DNA of 64,000 bases from CAVQMB01 sp963713445 (GCA_963713445.1 CAVQMB010000014.1:19275-83274), one strand, 5' to 3'. Counted from the first letter of the stretch, positions 46,490 to 54,685 are shown. The notes: generated by a model not told the origin, from the sequence alone. Numbers and translations: made by a program.

Positions 46490-46575
46490 GCCCGATGCAC
46501 ATTGTCCGCATGCCGCCCGACATCCGAATACCCCGCCAACGGAAGATCACTCCACCGTGCGTTGCCCACGCCCGT
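46490..46575. repeat. Decayed REP linker upstream of the RAYT gene
   Basis: Fragments of the standard linker remain (GCCGCCCGACATCCGAATA, CCCCGCCAACGGAAGATCA, TTGCCCACGCCCGTACGG), but the hairpin arms are broken. It marks the right flank of the transposase gene. Confidence 0.6.
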
Positions 46576-46598
46576 ACGGTATGCTGACACGAACTCAT

Positions 46599-46621
46599 CG
46601 ATACGGTAAAATCCCGTATCG
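46599..46621 (+). promoter_or_regulatory. Operator-promoter of TacAT module 1
   Basis: CGATACGG and CCGTATCG form a perfect eight-base inverted repeat around TAAAATC, and TAAAAT inside it could be the -10 box. It lies 18 bases before the antitoxin start. The same palindrome, one base different, precedes module 2 (52792-52814), whereas the rest of the upstream DNA differs. It is a likely autoregulatory site of the RHH antitoxin. Confidence 0.7.
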
Positions 46622-46638
46622 TTATGCGAGGTGTGATT

Positions 46639-46911
46639 ATGACGTCGACTGCCCGTTTCGATCTGAAGATGGCGCCCGAGGAAAAAGCAATCATCAGCAA
46701 AGCCGCAGCCCTTATGGGGACTACGGTGGCGGGGTTCGTGCGCTCGGCCGCCAAGGAAAAGGCCCAGGCGCTGCTGGAGCGGGAATCGCGTGTGACGCTG
46801 TCGCAACGCGACTTCGCAGCCTTCGCGGAAGCGCTCGAAGGCGCCTTCAGCCCGAACGCCGCATTGAAGCGCGCTCTGACCGAGGCCCAGCGCAAAGTCC
46901 GCCGTGCTTGA
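46639..46911 (+). CDS. DUF1778 antitoxin (TacA-like), copy 1
   Basis: The 90-residue protein reads MTSTARFDLKMAPEEKAIISKAAALMGTTVAGFVRSAAKEKA, a ribbon-helix-helix of the TacA/DUF1778 type, and then a toxin-binding C-terminus (SPNAALKRALTEAQRKVRRA). An upstream in-frame ATG at 46624 is less likely because copy 2 starts at the equivalent of 46639. It overlaps the toxin gene by eight bases. Confidence 0.87.
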   Translation: MTSTARFDLKMAPEEKAIISKAAALMGTTVAGFVRSAAKEKAQALLERESRVTLSQRDFAAFAEALEGAFSPNAALKRALTEAQRKVRRA

Positions 46912-47389
46912 GGAGCATCCGCTCGACCCTTCAGTCCACGATCGCAAGCATTTCGACTGCGGATCACCAGCGCTCAATGAGTATCTACGACGCTATGCCC
47001 TTCAGCAGCGGCGCAAGGGTGTGTGCACCGTTTTCGTGCTGGTTGATTCCAAGGCGCCCGCAACGATCTGCGGCTATTACACGCTGAGTGCCGCCGAAGT
47101 CGACATATCACAACTGTCCGATGCCGATCGAATCAAGCTCCCGCGCTATCCGGTGCCCTGTTTCCGAATGGGCCGGCTCGCGAACGATCGGCGACACCGG
47201 GGGCTCGGCGTCGGCGGACTCCTGGTGGGATGCGCGGTAGACCGCTGTCTCAATGCACGCACCCAGGTTGCCGCCTATGCATTGATCGTTGATGCCAAAG
47301 ATGACCAAGCCAAGGCATTCTACGAGCATTATGGCTTTACGCCCTGCGTGGATCAGCCGACAACCCTGTACCTGCCACTCGGCCGATAG
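46904..47389 (+). CDS. GNAT-family toxin (TacT-like), copy 1
   Basis: At 161 residues it shows the TacT/AtaT pattern: HFDCGSPALNEYLRRYALQQRRKGVCTVFVL, CGYYTLSAAEV, RLANDRRHRGLGVGGLLVG (acetyl-CoA loop) and AFYEHYGFTPC. These toxins acetylate charged tRNA and stop translation. About 85 per cent of residues match copy 2 by eye, so the two modules are paralogues. Confidence 0.88.
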   Translation: MLEEHPLDPSVHDRKHFDCGSPALNEYLRRYALQQRRKGVCTVFVLVDSKAPATICGYYTLSAAEVDISQLSDADRIKLPRYPVPCFRMGRLANDRRHRGLGVGGLLVGCAVDRCLNARTQVAAYALIVDAKDDQAKAFYEHYGFTPCVDQPTTLYLPLGR

Positions 47390-47394
47390 ACCAA

Positions 47395-47740
47395 CATCAA
47401 GCCCAACCGCCAAGCCCGCTTTCGTAGGGTGGGCAGCTCCGCTGCCCACGCCGCCCGAACTCCGAATACCCCGCCGACGGAAGATTACCCCACCGTGGAT
47501 TGTCCCGCGTGCGCACGGCCGTGCGCACCCTACGCCCTTCGATCCAGCACCGCAGCGGGCCCAGCCATCCAACACGCCTCGCTCCATCGCCGGATACCGA
47601 CCAAACCGCCAAGCCATCTTTCGTAGGGTGGGCAGCTCCGCTGCCCACGCCGCCCGGATCCCGAATACCGCACCAGCGGTCGAACATTTCACCGTACACC
47701 GACCGCGGGCGCACGGCAGTCCGGACCCCACGCCTATTCA
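47395..47740. repeat. REP/BIME cluster between TacAT 1 and HicAB 1
   Basis: Forward elements near 47420 and 47620 have perfect GTGGGCAGC/GCTGCCCAC arms. Inverted ones lie near 47505 and 47700, the last with a GTCCGGAC change in one arm. Confidence 0.88.
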
Positions 47741-47873
47741 CCGACTTAATCGGGCGACTTGAACCTATCCCTCAACACGACAATCACCGAAACCCAGGGC
47801 AGACATTTTGTCTCTGCATGGATGCTATCACTTTATGATTGCAGATTGCGGCAAAAAATGGAACCATGCCGAC
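47741..47873. other. Non-repeat gap before hicA 1
   Basis: This short AT-richer stretch contains CAACACGACAATCACC. It probably carries the hicAB promoter. No other feature is seen. Confidence 0.3.
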
Positions 47874-48128
47874 ATGAACAGCAAGCATCGTAAGACGCTT
47901 GATGCTGTGTTCTCGGACCCGATTAACGGCACTATCGAATGGCGACGAATCGAAACGCTTCTGGTCGCGGTAGGATGCCAGGTCATTGAGGGCCCGGGCG
48001 CATCAGCTACCTTCGAAAAGAACGGTCTACGGCTGACCATTCACCGGCCTCACCCTGGTAGAGAGGCCTTGCGGTATCGGGTACGGGACGTACGACGTTT
48101 TCTTAGGACAATCGGGGTGACACCATGA
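47874..48128 (+). CDS. HicA-family toxin, module 1
   Basis: The 84-residue protein MNSKHRKTLDAVFSDPINGT, then WRRIETLLVAVGCQVIEGPGASATFEKNGLRLTIHRPHP, matches the HicA subgroup of longer dsRBD-like toxins. The usual G-S-H catalytic motif is replaced by GASATF, with a later HRPHP, as in part of this subgroup. Activity is therefore uncertain. It overlaps hicB by four bases. Confidence 0.78.
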   Translation: MNSKHRKTLDAVFSDPINGTIEWRRIETLLVAVGCQVIEGPGASATFEKNGLRLTIHRPHPGREALRYRVRDVRRFLRTIGVTP

Positions 48129-48475
48129 ATGCCATGACCTACAGAGGCTACACGGCCCGGGTTGAGTACGACAGCGAGGACCGCATTTTCGTGGGGCACA
48201 TCGTCGGCATTCGCGATATCGTCAGCTTCCATGGCGACACCGTGGACGGGTTGGAACACGCCTTTCATGACGCCGTCGACGGCTATTTGGAGGCCTGCAA
48301 GCAGTTGCAGCAAAAGCCGAACAAGCCGTATTCCGGCAAACTCATGCTGCGGGTGCCCCCGGAGGTCCATGCCGCCGCCGCCACAGCAGCCGAAATCGCT
48401 GGCGAGAGCCTCAACCAGTGGGCCACGAAGGTATTGGAACAGGCCGCAGAATCGTCAGGACACGATGCTTCGTGA
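48125..48475 (+). CDS. HicB-family antitoxin, module 1
   Basis: The 116 residues MTYRGYTARVEYDSEDRIFVGHIVGIRDIVSFHGDTVDGLEHAFHDAVDGYLEACKQL form the degenerate RNase-H-like HicB domain, and SGKLMLRVPPEVHAAAATAAEIAGESLNQWATKVLEQA is a ribbon-helix-helix tail. It neutralises HicA and represses the operon. Confidence 0.87.
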   Translation: MNAMTYRGYTARVEYDSEDRIFVGHIVGIRDIVSFHGDTVDGLEHAFHDAVDGYLEACKQLQQKPNKPYSGKLMLRVPPEVHAAAATAAEIAGESLNQWATKVLEQAAESSGHDAS

Positions 48476-48564
48476 TGACGTGTTGCTGCATCGAAAGGAT
48501 CCCATACGTTGCCTTGGCATTTCAGAGCACAAGCCCATGCAACAAGGGCATGACCAACTAACTA

Positions 48565-49095
48565 TCCCGGCTCTCGCAGGGTGGGCAGCCGCTGCCCACG
48601 CCGCCCGGATTCCGAATTCCACGCCACCGGCGGGTCATCCACCGTGCGTTGACCGCGTGCGCACGGCGGTGCGCACCCTACGACCTTCGATCAACCGCCC
48701 GAGCCAAACCCGACCACCGAAGCCCGCTTTCGCGATTGAACCTGCGATGCAGCGCCCCAGCCAAACCCAACCACCGAGGCCATCTTTCGTAGGGTGGGCA
48801 GCTCCGCTGCCCACGCCGCCCGGATTCCGAATTCCCCGCCGACCGGAGGATCACCCCAGGTGCTTTGACTGCCCACGCCGCCCGGATCCCGAATTCCACG
48901 CCACCGGCGGGTCATCCACCGTGCGTTGACCGCGTGCGCACGGCGGTGCGCACCCTACGCCCTTCGATCCGGCATCCCAACCGGCCCAACCGCCGCAGCC
49001 CGCTTTCGCGATTCAACCTGCGATCCGGCACCGAAGCCAAGCCCAACCGCCGGAGCCGTCTTCCGTAGCGTGGGCAGCTCCGCTGCCCACGCCAC
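48565..49095. repeat. REP/BIME cluster between HicAB 1 and HicAB 2
   Basis: It has forward elements near 48575 (shortened loop), 48785 and 49065 and inverted ones near 48655 and 48940. About 90 bases (48600-48690) recur at 48885-48975 almost unchanged, including CACGCCACCGGCGGGTCATC, so part of the cluster has been duplicated in tandem. Confidence 0.88.
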
Positions 49096-49195
49096 CCGGC
49101 GTCAGCAAACCACCGGCGTAAGGTCCTTCAAAATGCTTTATCCGCTCAATACCACACATCAACCGCGCTGCTCTGCAGCGTCGGCAGCATGTGCC

Positions 49196-49408
49196 TCATG
49201 CGTACATCAGGCGACCTCTGGGTTTCGGAACGGAGCGACCCAGCTCGTGCGCCGTCTCGATCCACTCCTCAATGACTTGTCGAGCGTTAGCTGCGGCCTG
49301 TTCGTAGGTTTCCCCATCGGCCATACATCCGGGCAGCTCCGGCACCTCGACAACAAAGGACTGGTCATCCTCGCTCCAGTAGATAATCAACTCGTACTTA
49401 ATCGACAT
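49196..49408 (-). CDS. HicB-family antitoxin, module 2
   Basis: The 70-residue single-domain HicB reads MSIKYELIIYWSEDDQSFVVEVPELPGCMADGETYEQAAANARQVIEEWIETAHELG. It lacks a DNA-binding tail, so it may not regulate its own promoter. It overlaps the upstream toxin gene by 11 bases. Confidence 0.87.
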   Translation of the reverse strand: MSIKYELIIYWSEDDQSFVVEVPELPGCMADGETYEQAAANARQVIEEWIETAHELGRSVPKPRGRLMYA

Positions 49409-49658
49409 CGGACTCTCCCAGCCGGTATGTGACCGGAATACCCCTTACCTGCCTGACCTGATACGCTTTCGCGCTGCCGCCCTTCGGTTGCAAATTGATG
49501 ATTTCGTCAACGCCATCCCGCGTGAAAATGTGGTGACCACCCTTCACTCTTTCATCAAAGCCAAGGCGGATCAGCAAATTGCACAGCGCTGAGAACTCGA
49601 CGTTGGCGTCACCATCGCCCGCCAGAATTTTTTGCTTCAGTTTTGAGTGCTTTCCCAT
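49398..49658 (-). CDS. HicA-family toxin, module 2
   Basis: From ATG 49658 the 86 residues read MGKHSKLKQKILAGDGDANV, then FSALCNLLIRLGFDERVKGGHHIFTRDGVDEIINLQPKGGSAKAYQVRQVR. GGHHIF carries the catalytic histidine. It is expected to cleave mRNA. The open frame upstream looks like non-coding repeat-border sequence. Confidence 0.85.
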   Translation of the reverse strand: MGKHSKLKQKILAGDGDANVEFSALCNLLIRLGFDERVKGGHHIFTRDGVDEIINLQPKGGSAKAYQVRQVRGIPVTYRLGESDVD

Positions 49659-49790
49659 CCCCCATCCTATTCGCAGGGTGTCGAAGTATCCATGCACCTG
49701 GCAGCAATCTCGTCTCTGCAGCACCCCGATCATGCCCCTCAAACGGGAGGGAGACTATACATCGACCACTTGCTGCCCGCGCTGCACGAA
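49659..49790. other. Upstream region of HicAB 2
   Basis: No gene is seen. It should hold the leftward hicAB promoter before the repeats begin. Confidence 0.3.
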
Positions 49791-49799
49791 ACTCAAATT

Positions 49800-50215
49800 C
49801 CCCGCCAAAGGTCAGTCACCCCACCATGCATTAACAACCCGCTTCGATCCGGCGCCGAAGCCAAACCCAACGACCGAAGCCATCTTTCGTAGGGTGGGCA
49901 GCTCCGCTGCCCACGCCGCCCGGATTCCGAATTCCACGCCGACGGACGATCATTCCACCGTGCGTTGACCGCGTGCGCACGGCGGTGCGCACCCTACCCC
50001 TTCGATCCAGCGCGCCGCCAACTAGCCACCTAAGCCCGCTTTCGCGGTGCAACCTGCGATCCAGCGCCACTGCCAAACCCAACCACCGAAGCCATCTTTC
50101 GTAGGGTGGGCAGCTCCACTGCCCACGCCGCCCGGATTTCGAATACCCAGCCGACGGCCCATCGTCCCGCCATGCGTTGCGCCTGCGCACGGTAGTGCTG
50201 CACGCAACGGCTTTT
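49800..50215. repeat. REP/BIME cluster between HicAB 2 and HepT-MntA
   Basis: Forward elements lie near 49890 and 50100; the second has GTGGGCAGC with a CACTGCCCAC arm, one mismatch. Inverted ones lie near 49975 and 50185. A shared motif GAAGCC(C/A)(G/T)CTTTCG joins neighbouring units. Confidence 0.88.
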
Positions 50216-50239
50216 GACATTAAGCGGGAGCCGCTGTCG

Positions 50240-50620
50240 TCAAGGAGCCTTTTGTGGAACCGTGGGCGCGGGGAGGTGAACTCCCAGTTCGCTGGCTATC
50301 TGTTCGATCGCCGTCCCTAGAGGCGCCAAATCCCGCTCTACGACTTGCCAAGTCAACCGGACATCGACGCCGAGGTAACCGTGAGCCAATGTATCTCGCA
50401 TTCCAGCGATCAATCGCCAGGGAATTTCTGGTGCTCTGGTCGACAATTCATCGGTTCCAAAATCCTTCACCGCCTGACCGATGATCTCAATATTTCGAAT
50501 GACGGCATCCTGCGTTTTTGTATCCGCAAGATATGCATCTTCGCCACCGACCGTGTATTCGCGGATTCGTCGGATACAGTCGTCAATGCAGACAAGGTAG
50601 ACCGAGCGATCTTTGCTCAA
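50240..50620 (-). CDS. HepT-family toxin (DUF86)
   Basis: This 126-residue helical protein has the HEPN RX4HXY motif in GMRDTLAHGYLGVD and the usual N-terminal helix with RDAVIRNIEIIGQAVK-type spacing (TQDAVIRNIEIIGQAVKDFG). HepT is an RNase that MntA inactivates by AMPylating the tyrosine of this motif. It overlaps mntA by four bases. Confidence 0.88.
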   Translation of the reverse strand: MSKDRSVYLVCIDDCIRRIREYTVGGEDAYLADTKTQDAVIRNIEIIGQAVKDFGTDELSTRAPEIPWRLIAGMRDTLAHGYLGVDVRLTWQVVERDLAPLGTAIEQIASELGVHLPAPTVPQKAP

Positions 50621-50913
50621 AGTCGAACCGCCTCGCGGAGAATGCGCTGACGTAGATAGGGATAGAGCCCGTTTTCGGTCACAATGTCCACAGACCGACC
50701 GAGCGCACCGGCGAGATCCTCACGTAGACCGGCAAGATCGACAAGGCTGCGGCCGGTTTCCATCTGAACCAGAAAATCGACGTCGCTCGTTAACGTATCG
50801 TCGCCACGAGCCACCGATCCAAACACCCTCAGGTCGCTTGCCCCACGTCGGGCGGCCAGGGACAACAACTCTGCCCGGCGGCGGCGCAATTGATCGAGCG
50901 TCTGCGAACCCAT
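50617..50913 (-). CDS. MntA-family nucleotidyltransferase antitoxin
   Basis: The 98 residues contain the minimal nucleotidyltransferase motif LRVFGSVARGDDTLTSDVDFLVQM (GS then DxD). MntA transfers AMP to HepT. The gene precedes hepT in the same transcript. Start MGSQTLDQLRRRRAELL. Confidence 0.87.
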   Translation of the reverse strand: MGSQTLDQLRRRRAELLSLAARRGASDLRVFGSVARGDDTLTSDVDFLVQMETGRSLVDLAGLREDLAGALGRSVDIVTENGLYPYLRQRILREAVRL

Positions 50914-51149
50914 CGTCTTTGTCCTCGATATCGCCGGTTCCAGATTACCGTAATCTACCGCTTATTAGCGCCAAAATTCGTCAACCCGTCATGCAACCGC
51001 GCCACTCGCTGCCTGCGTATGGTGGGATATGTCAACCAACCCCCGAAGCGCGCTCTTGTAGCACGAATCTTGAATACTTAACCCACGGTTAAGCACCCCA
51101 CCGCGCGCTGCCCAATGTGCCGTCGCCGTAACCGTGCCTCTGCCAAGGT
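50914..51149. other. Gap between mntA and ParE module 2
   Basis: There is no gene and, unusually for the island, no complete REP hairpin. CCCACCGCGCGCTGCCCA near 51100 is a worn linker. The mntA promoter should lie in the AT-richer part around 50930-50970. Confidence 0.35.
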
Positions 51150-51452
51150 CTAACCGTCGGCGTCAAAGTAACCCATCTCGCGCTGGTGTCGGATCGCGAG
51201 GATGAGGACCACTTCGTAGTCGTCTTCGACGCTGTATAGTGCGACATAACCGCTGCGGCCACGCGAGATCACGAGTTCAAACAAATCATCGTTTATCGGC
51301 CGGCCGATCAGGGGATGATCCTGAAGCACCCCCACGGCGGCCATGATCAGCTCGATGGTATCCGCGGCCGCCTCGGGATCACTCTCCAGCAGGAAGTCGG
51401 CCAACCGCTCCAGATCGCAAAAGGCAGCAGCCGAATAAACTACTTTCGCCAA
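51150..51452 (-). CDS. ParE-family toxin, copy 2
   Basis: The 100-residue paralogue of the toxin at 44968-45270 reads AKVVYSAAAFCDLERLADFL, then HPLIGRPINDDLFELVISRGRSGYVALY. Length, TTG start and 13-base overlap with the antitoxin are the same. Changes are spread through the protein, so the duplication is not recent. Confidence 0.85.
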   Translation of the reverse strand: MAKVVYSAAAFCDLERLADFLLESDPEAAADTIELIMAAVGVLQDHPLIGRPINDDLFELVISRGRSGYVALYSVEDDYEVVLILAIRHQREMGYFDADG

Positions 51453-51724
51453 GGCTTTCCGTTTGGCCGGTCGGCTGCGACACCCCGCAACCTGGCGCGA
51501 ACGTATGCATGAACCTCATCGGCGTCATAGCTCCTGCCGTCCTCGCGCGTCGCGGCGAGGGCCGCCTGCGCATCGGCAACAGCTCGCGCCCGCGTTTCGC
51601 TGACGGTCGTTGCCCGTCGCACGGCTTCGATCATGAACGCATGTGTCGTCAGGCCCTGCGACCGCGCCGCTGCGCTAACCCTTTCCTTCAGCTCAGGCGG
51701 TAGCTTCAATGATGTGGTGGACAT
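51440..51724 (-). CDS. Ribbon-helix-helix antitoxin of the ParE module, copy 2
   Basis: From ATG 51724 it reads MSTTSLKLPPELKERVSAAARSQGLTTHAFMIEAVRRA and ends RLRGVAADRPNGKPWRK. It is a paralogue of the gene at 45258-45542, with the same start context. Divergent specificity between the two pairs is possible. Confidence 0.8.
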   Translation of the reverse strand: MSTTSLKLPPELKERVSAAARSQGLTTHAFMIEAVRRATTVSETRARAVADAQAALAATREDGRSYDADEVHAYVRARLRGVAADRPNGKPWRK

Positions 51725-51746
51725 AATCTCTATTTCGCAAGCAGCG

Positions 51747-51765
51747 GTAACACCAAGGTAGCACC
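51747..51765 (-). promoter_or_regulatory. Operator of ParE module copy 2
   Basis: GTAACACC (51747-51754) and GTAGCACC (51758-51765) have the same 11-base spacing as at copy 1 and sit at the same distance from the ATG. Confidence 0.6.
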
Positions 51766-51859
51766 ACGAGCGCATGAACAGCAAGCAGATCAATCTCCGG
51801 CGTGCATTGTGGCCGCATTCAGCCAACACGCCACGATCCACCGCCTGCGTCGTATCCCG

Positions 51860-51995
51860 GCACGAACACCGTAGGATGGGCCGGTCCGCTGGGCTCATCG
51901 CCCGGATCGCGAATCCCGCACCGACGGCCGGTCACCCCACCGGGCTTTGACCGCGTGCGCACGGCGGTGCGCACCCTACGCCTTCGATCCAGCGG
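51860..51995. repeat. Degenerate REP pair between ParE 2 and RelBE
   Basis: A worn forward element (CCGTAGGATGGGCCGGTCCG near 51870, right arm GGGCTCAT) is followed by the linker and an intact inverted element near 51955. Confidence 0.75.
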
Positions 51996-52048
51996 TGACG
52001 CATGGTTTTGCGCTATGATTCACACGTAAATCCACGCAGGACCGGCGC

Positions 52049-52282
52049 ATGAGCCAAATGATCAATTTCCGTGCCGACGACGAGCTCAACGCCCGCCTGG
52101 ATCGGCTTGCGAAACTGACGGGCCGAACCAAAACATTCTATGTGCGTGCCGCCGTGGCCGCCTACGTCGACGACCTGGAAGACATTTTCCTGGCCGACGA
52201 GGTCATGAAACGCATCGAGCACGGCGAAGAAGCGACCCAGTCCCTGGCGGACGTGGAACGCGAGCTTGGCCTGGCGGATTGA
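52049..52282 (+). CDS. RelB/DinJ-type antitoxin
   Basis: The 77 residues MSQMINFRADDELNARLDRLAKLTGRTKTFYVRAAVAAYVDDLEDIFLADEVMKRI form a ribbon-helix-helix with a helical tail. A TATGAT near 52013 may be its -10 box. It overlaps the toxin gene by 17 bases. Confidence 0.85.
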   Translation: MSQMINFRADDELNARLDRLAKLTGRTKTFYVRAAVAAYVDDLEDIFLADEVMKRIEHGEEATQSLADVERELGLAD

Positions 52283-52535
52283 ATTCAGCACGGCGGCCGT
52301 CAAAGCACTCCGGAAAATCGACCACCGATCGGCCAGCCGGATTACTCGTTACCTCAGAGAACGTATCGCCAGCGCCAGCGATCCGCGCCAGCATGGCAAA
52401 CCCCTCCAGGGTGAGTTGCGGACCTATTGGCGCTACCGCGTCGGTGCCTATCGAATCGTCTGCCATATAGACGACAGTACGGTGCGGGTGCTCGTGCTGC
52501 GAATCGGTCATCGGAAAGATATTTACCGACGCTAG
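52266..52535 (+). CDS. RelE-family toxin
   Basis: The 89-residue protein (TTG start) reads AWRIEFSTAAVKALRKIDHRSASRITRYL, then PLQGELRTYWRYRVGAYRIVCHID and VLVLRIGHRKDIYR, a complete RelE with the C-terminal HRxxxYR pattern. It cuts mRNA in the ribosome. Confidence 0.88.
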   Translation: MAWRIEFSTAAVKALRKIDHRSASRITRYLRERIASASDPRQHGKPLQGELRTYWRYRVGAYRIVCHIDDSTVRVLVLRIGHRKDIYRR

Positions 52536-52619
52536 GTCAGGCACCCCAGGTACGTCACGGTAGAAACTCGCCGCAATCCATCGAATCCCGGCGCGTTCCC
52601 GTGACCACGAATACCTGAT

Positions 52620-52705
52620 CAACGGCCGGTCACCCCACTGTACATTGACCGTGTACGCACGGCAGTGCGCACCCTACCCTTTCGATCCGGCACCGCCGGA
52701 AGCCC
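52620..52705. repeat. Single inverted REP element after relE
   Basis: One inverted element (GTACGCACGGCAGTGCGCAC) with one changed arm base is present, followed by the start of a linker. No forward partner is seen here. Confidence 0.7.
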
Positions 52706-52791
52706 AGCACAAATTCTGAATACCCCGCCGATCGCGGATCGTCTCAACCGAATGTGCTCATATGAAACCAAACATGCTGACGCCAACGCAT

Positions 52792-52814
52792 TGATACGGT
52801 AAAATCCCGTATCG
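52792..52814 (+). promoter_or_regulatory. Operator-promoter of TacAT module 2
   Basis: TGATACGG, TAAAATC and CCGTATCG reproduce the palindrome of module 1 with one change at the outer base. It ends 16 bases before the ATG. Confidence 0.7.
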
Positions 52815-52830
52815 ACCGCGAGGTGCAACT

Positions 52831-53103
52831 ATGACGTCCACTGCCCGTTTCGACTTGACGATGGCGACTGAGGAAAAAGAACTTATCAGCAAAGCCGCGG
52901 CCCTTATGGGGACCACGGTGGCCGGATTCGTGCGCTCGGCCGCCAAGGAGAAAGCCCTGGTGTTGCTGGAGCGAGAATCACATGTAACACTGTCGCAACG
53001 CGACTTCGCCGCATTTTCAGAAGCACTCGAGACCGCGTTCAGCCCGAATGCTGCACTGACCGGCGCGCTGACCGAGGCCCGGCGCAAAGTCCAGCGTGCT
53101 TGA
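52831..53103 (+). CDS. DUF1778 antitoxin (TacA-like), copy 2
   Basis: The 90-residue paralogue of 46639-46911 reads MTSTARFDLTMATEEKELISKAAALMGTTVAGFVRSAAKEKA and ends RRKVQRA. It overlaps the toxin by eight bases, as in copy 1. Residues that face the toxin (C-terminal third) differ more than the DNA-binding part. Confidence 0.87.
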   Translation: MTSTARFDLTMATEEKELISKAAALMGTTVAGFVRSAAKEKALVLLERESHVTLSQRDFAAFSEALETAFSPNAALTGALTEARRKVQRA

Positions 53104-53581
53104 AGAGCATCCGCTCGACCCGACAGCTCACGATCGCAAGCATTTCGATTGCGGATCGCCCGCACTGAACGAATATTTGCGACGCTTTGCCGCCCAGCAT
53201 CGACGCAAAGGCGTATGCTCGGTTTTCGTGCTGGTTGATTCCGAAGCGCCCTCAACGATCTGCGGCTATTACACCTTGAGTGCTGCCGAAATTGCTGTAT
53301 CGCAACTCTCCGACGCCGATCGCACCAGGCTTCCGCGCTACCCGGTGCCTTGTTTCCGAATGGGCCGACTCGCGAGCGACTCACGCCACAGAGGAAGGGG
53401 TATCGGGCAGCTCCTCGTGGGCTGCGCAGTGGACCGCTGTCTCACTGCGCGCACGCAAGTTGCCGCCTATGCCTTGATCGTTGATGCCAAAGATGACCAA
53501 GCCAGGGCATTCTACGAACATTATGGGTTTACACCCTGCCTGGATCGACCGGCCACCCTGTATTTGCCACTCGGGCGATAG
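53096..53581 (+). CDS. GNAT-family toxin (TacT-like), copy 2
   Basis: The 161-residue paralogue of 46904-47389 keeps CGYYTLSAAEI, RHRGRGIGQLLVG and FYEHYGFTPC. It should acetylate aminoacyl-tRNA. A REP cluster begins two bases after the stop. Confidence 0.88.
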   Translation: MLEEHPLDPTAHDRKHFDCGSPALNEYLRRFAAQHRRKGVCSVFVLVDSEAPSTICGYYTLSAAEIAVSQLSDADRTRLPRYPVPCFRMGRLASDSRHRGRGIGQLLVGCAVDRCLTARTQVAAYALIVDAKDDQARAFYEHYGFTPCLDRPATLYLPLGR

Positions 53582-53582
53582 C

Positions 53583-53815
53583 GGTCCGCGTGCGCACGGC
53601 AGTGCGCACCCTACCCCTTCGATCCAGCATGCCAACCGGCCCGACCGCCGAAGCCCGCTTTCGCGGTGCAACCCGCGATCCCGCGCCGAAGCCGAGCCAA
53701 CCCCAAAACCGCCTTCCGTAGGGTGGGCAGCTCCGCTGCCCACGCCGCCCGGAACCCGAATTCCCGCCGACGGCCGGTCACCCCACCGTGCTTTGAACGC
53801 GTGCGCACAGCGGCC
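53583..53815. repeat. REP/BIME cluster between TacAT 2 and TacAT 3
   Basis: An inverted element (near 53590), a full forward element (near 53718) and the beginning of another inverted one (GCGTGCGCACAGCGG near 53800) are present. The cluster abuts the stops of both convergent toxin genes. Confidence 0.87.
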
Positions 53816-53836
53816 TGCCGTTCCCCCGGGTTAGCG

Positions 53837-54373
53837 TCACGAACGGCGCTTCGAGAAAAGTTGATCCAGCTTCGCCATCGGCACGAAAAGCCGCCGCGGC
53901 TGATCCGGGAAGGAAATGAATTCGTAGCGCCGATAGAAAGCTTGAGCCAGCTCGTCCTTGGCATCCACTACGACGGCACAAGCGGCAATCTCGGCGGCGA
54001 ACGCCCAGCTTCGGCGCAACGCGTCGATCAGCAGCAGCTCGCCGAATCCGCGACCACGGTGGCGGCGATCGACGGCAAGCCGGCCGAGCAGGGTAACCGG
54101 CACCTCGGGGTATCGGGGCAGCCTCTTCGCGGTAGCGGGCGGCAGCTCGCCCAGATGCACGCTCATCTGCGAGAGCGTGTAGTAACCAAGAATTGCGCCA
54201 CCGACGTTCTCCACCAGGACGAATGGCGCCGCTACCCGCCGCCGCGCGTCCTGACCCGCCCGCTTTCGCAAATAGGTGTCAAGCCCCTCGACACCAGAGG
54301 AGAACGCCGCCCGGTCGTGGTGCTTAGCGAGTGGCTCGATGACATAACCGGTGCCATCGGGCGGGGCGCTCAC
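53837..54373 (-). CDS. GNAT-family toxin (TacT-like), third type
   Basis: The 178 residues belong to a longer TacT branch: YVIEPLAKHHDRAAFSSGVEGLDTYLRKRAGQDARRRVAAPFVLVE, ILGYYTLSQMSVHL, GRLAVDRRHRGRGFGELLLIDAL and FYRRYEFISFPDQPRRLFVPM. It is clearly different from copies 1 and 2. The gene follows its antitoxin directly, with start and stop adjacent. Confidence 0.87.
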   Translation of the reverse strand: MSAPPDGTGYVIEPLAKHHDRAAFSSGVEGLDTYLRKRAGQDARRRVAAPFVLVENVGGAILGYYTLSQMSVHLGELPPATAKRLPRYPEVPVTLLGRLAVDRRHRGRGFGELLLIDALRRSWAFAAEIAACAVVVDAKDELAQAFYRRYEFISFPDQPRRLFVPMAKLDQLFSKRRS

Positions 54374-54685
54374 TTACCGCGCCAGTCGCTCCTGATACCG
54401 GCGGTGGGCAGCCACCAGGCGGTCTCCGGGCTTCGGCGACTCAAGCAGGGCCGCAACGAACGCTTCGCGGTCACGCGTCCCAAGACTCATGACCTCGTGT
54501 TCCTGTACGGTGCGCGTCGCGGCTTCCTGCAAACTGCTCACCACAAAATCCGTTAACGATCGGCCCTGAAGCGCTGCCGCACGCTGGAACAACGCTTTCT
54601 GCTGCCGGCTGATCCGCGCCTCCAGCCGTTCCGCCCGGAGCTGCCGTGTGCCAGCGCGGTCAGCCTCTGTGCTGGATGTTGTCAT
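54374..54685 (-). CDS. DUF1778 antitoxin, third type
   Basis: From ATG 54685 the 103-residue product reads MTTSSTEADRAGTRQLRAERLEARISRQQKALFQRAAALQGRSLTDFVVSSLQEAA, then EVMSLGTRDREAFVAALLESPKPGDRL. The RLEARIS...LTDFV pattern is the ribbon-helix-helix of DUF1778. The open frame upstream is repeat-derived and not used. Confidence 0.85.
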   Translation of the reverse strand: MTTSSTEADRAGTRQLRAERLEARISRQQKALFQRAAALQGRSLTDFVVSSLQEAATRTVQEHEVMSLGTRDREAFVAALLESPKPGDRLVAAHRRYQERLAR

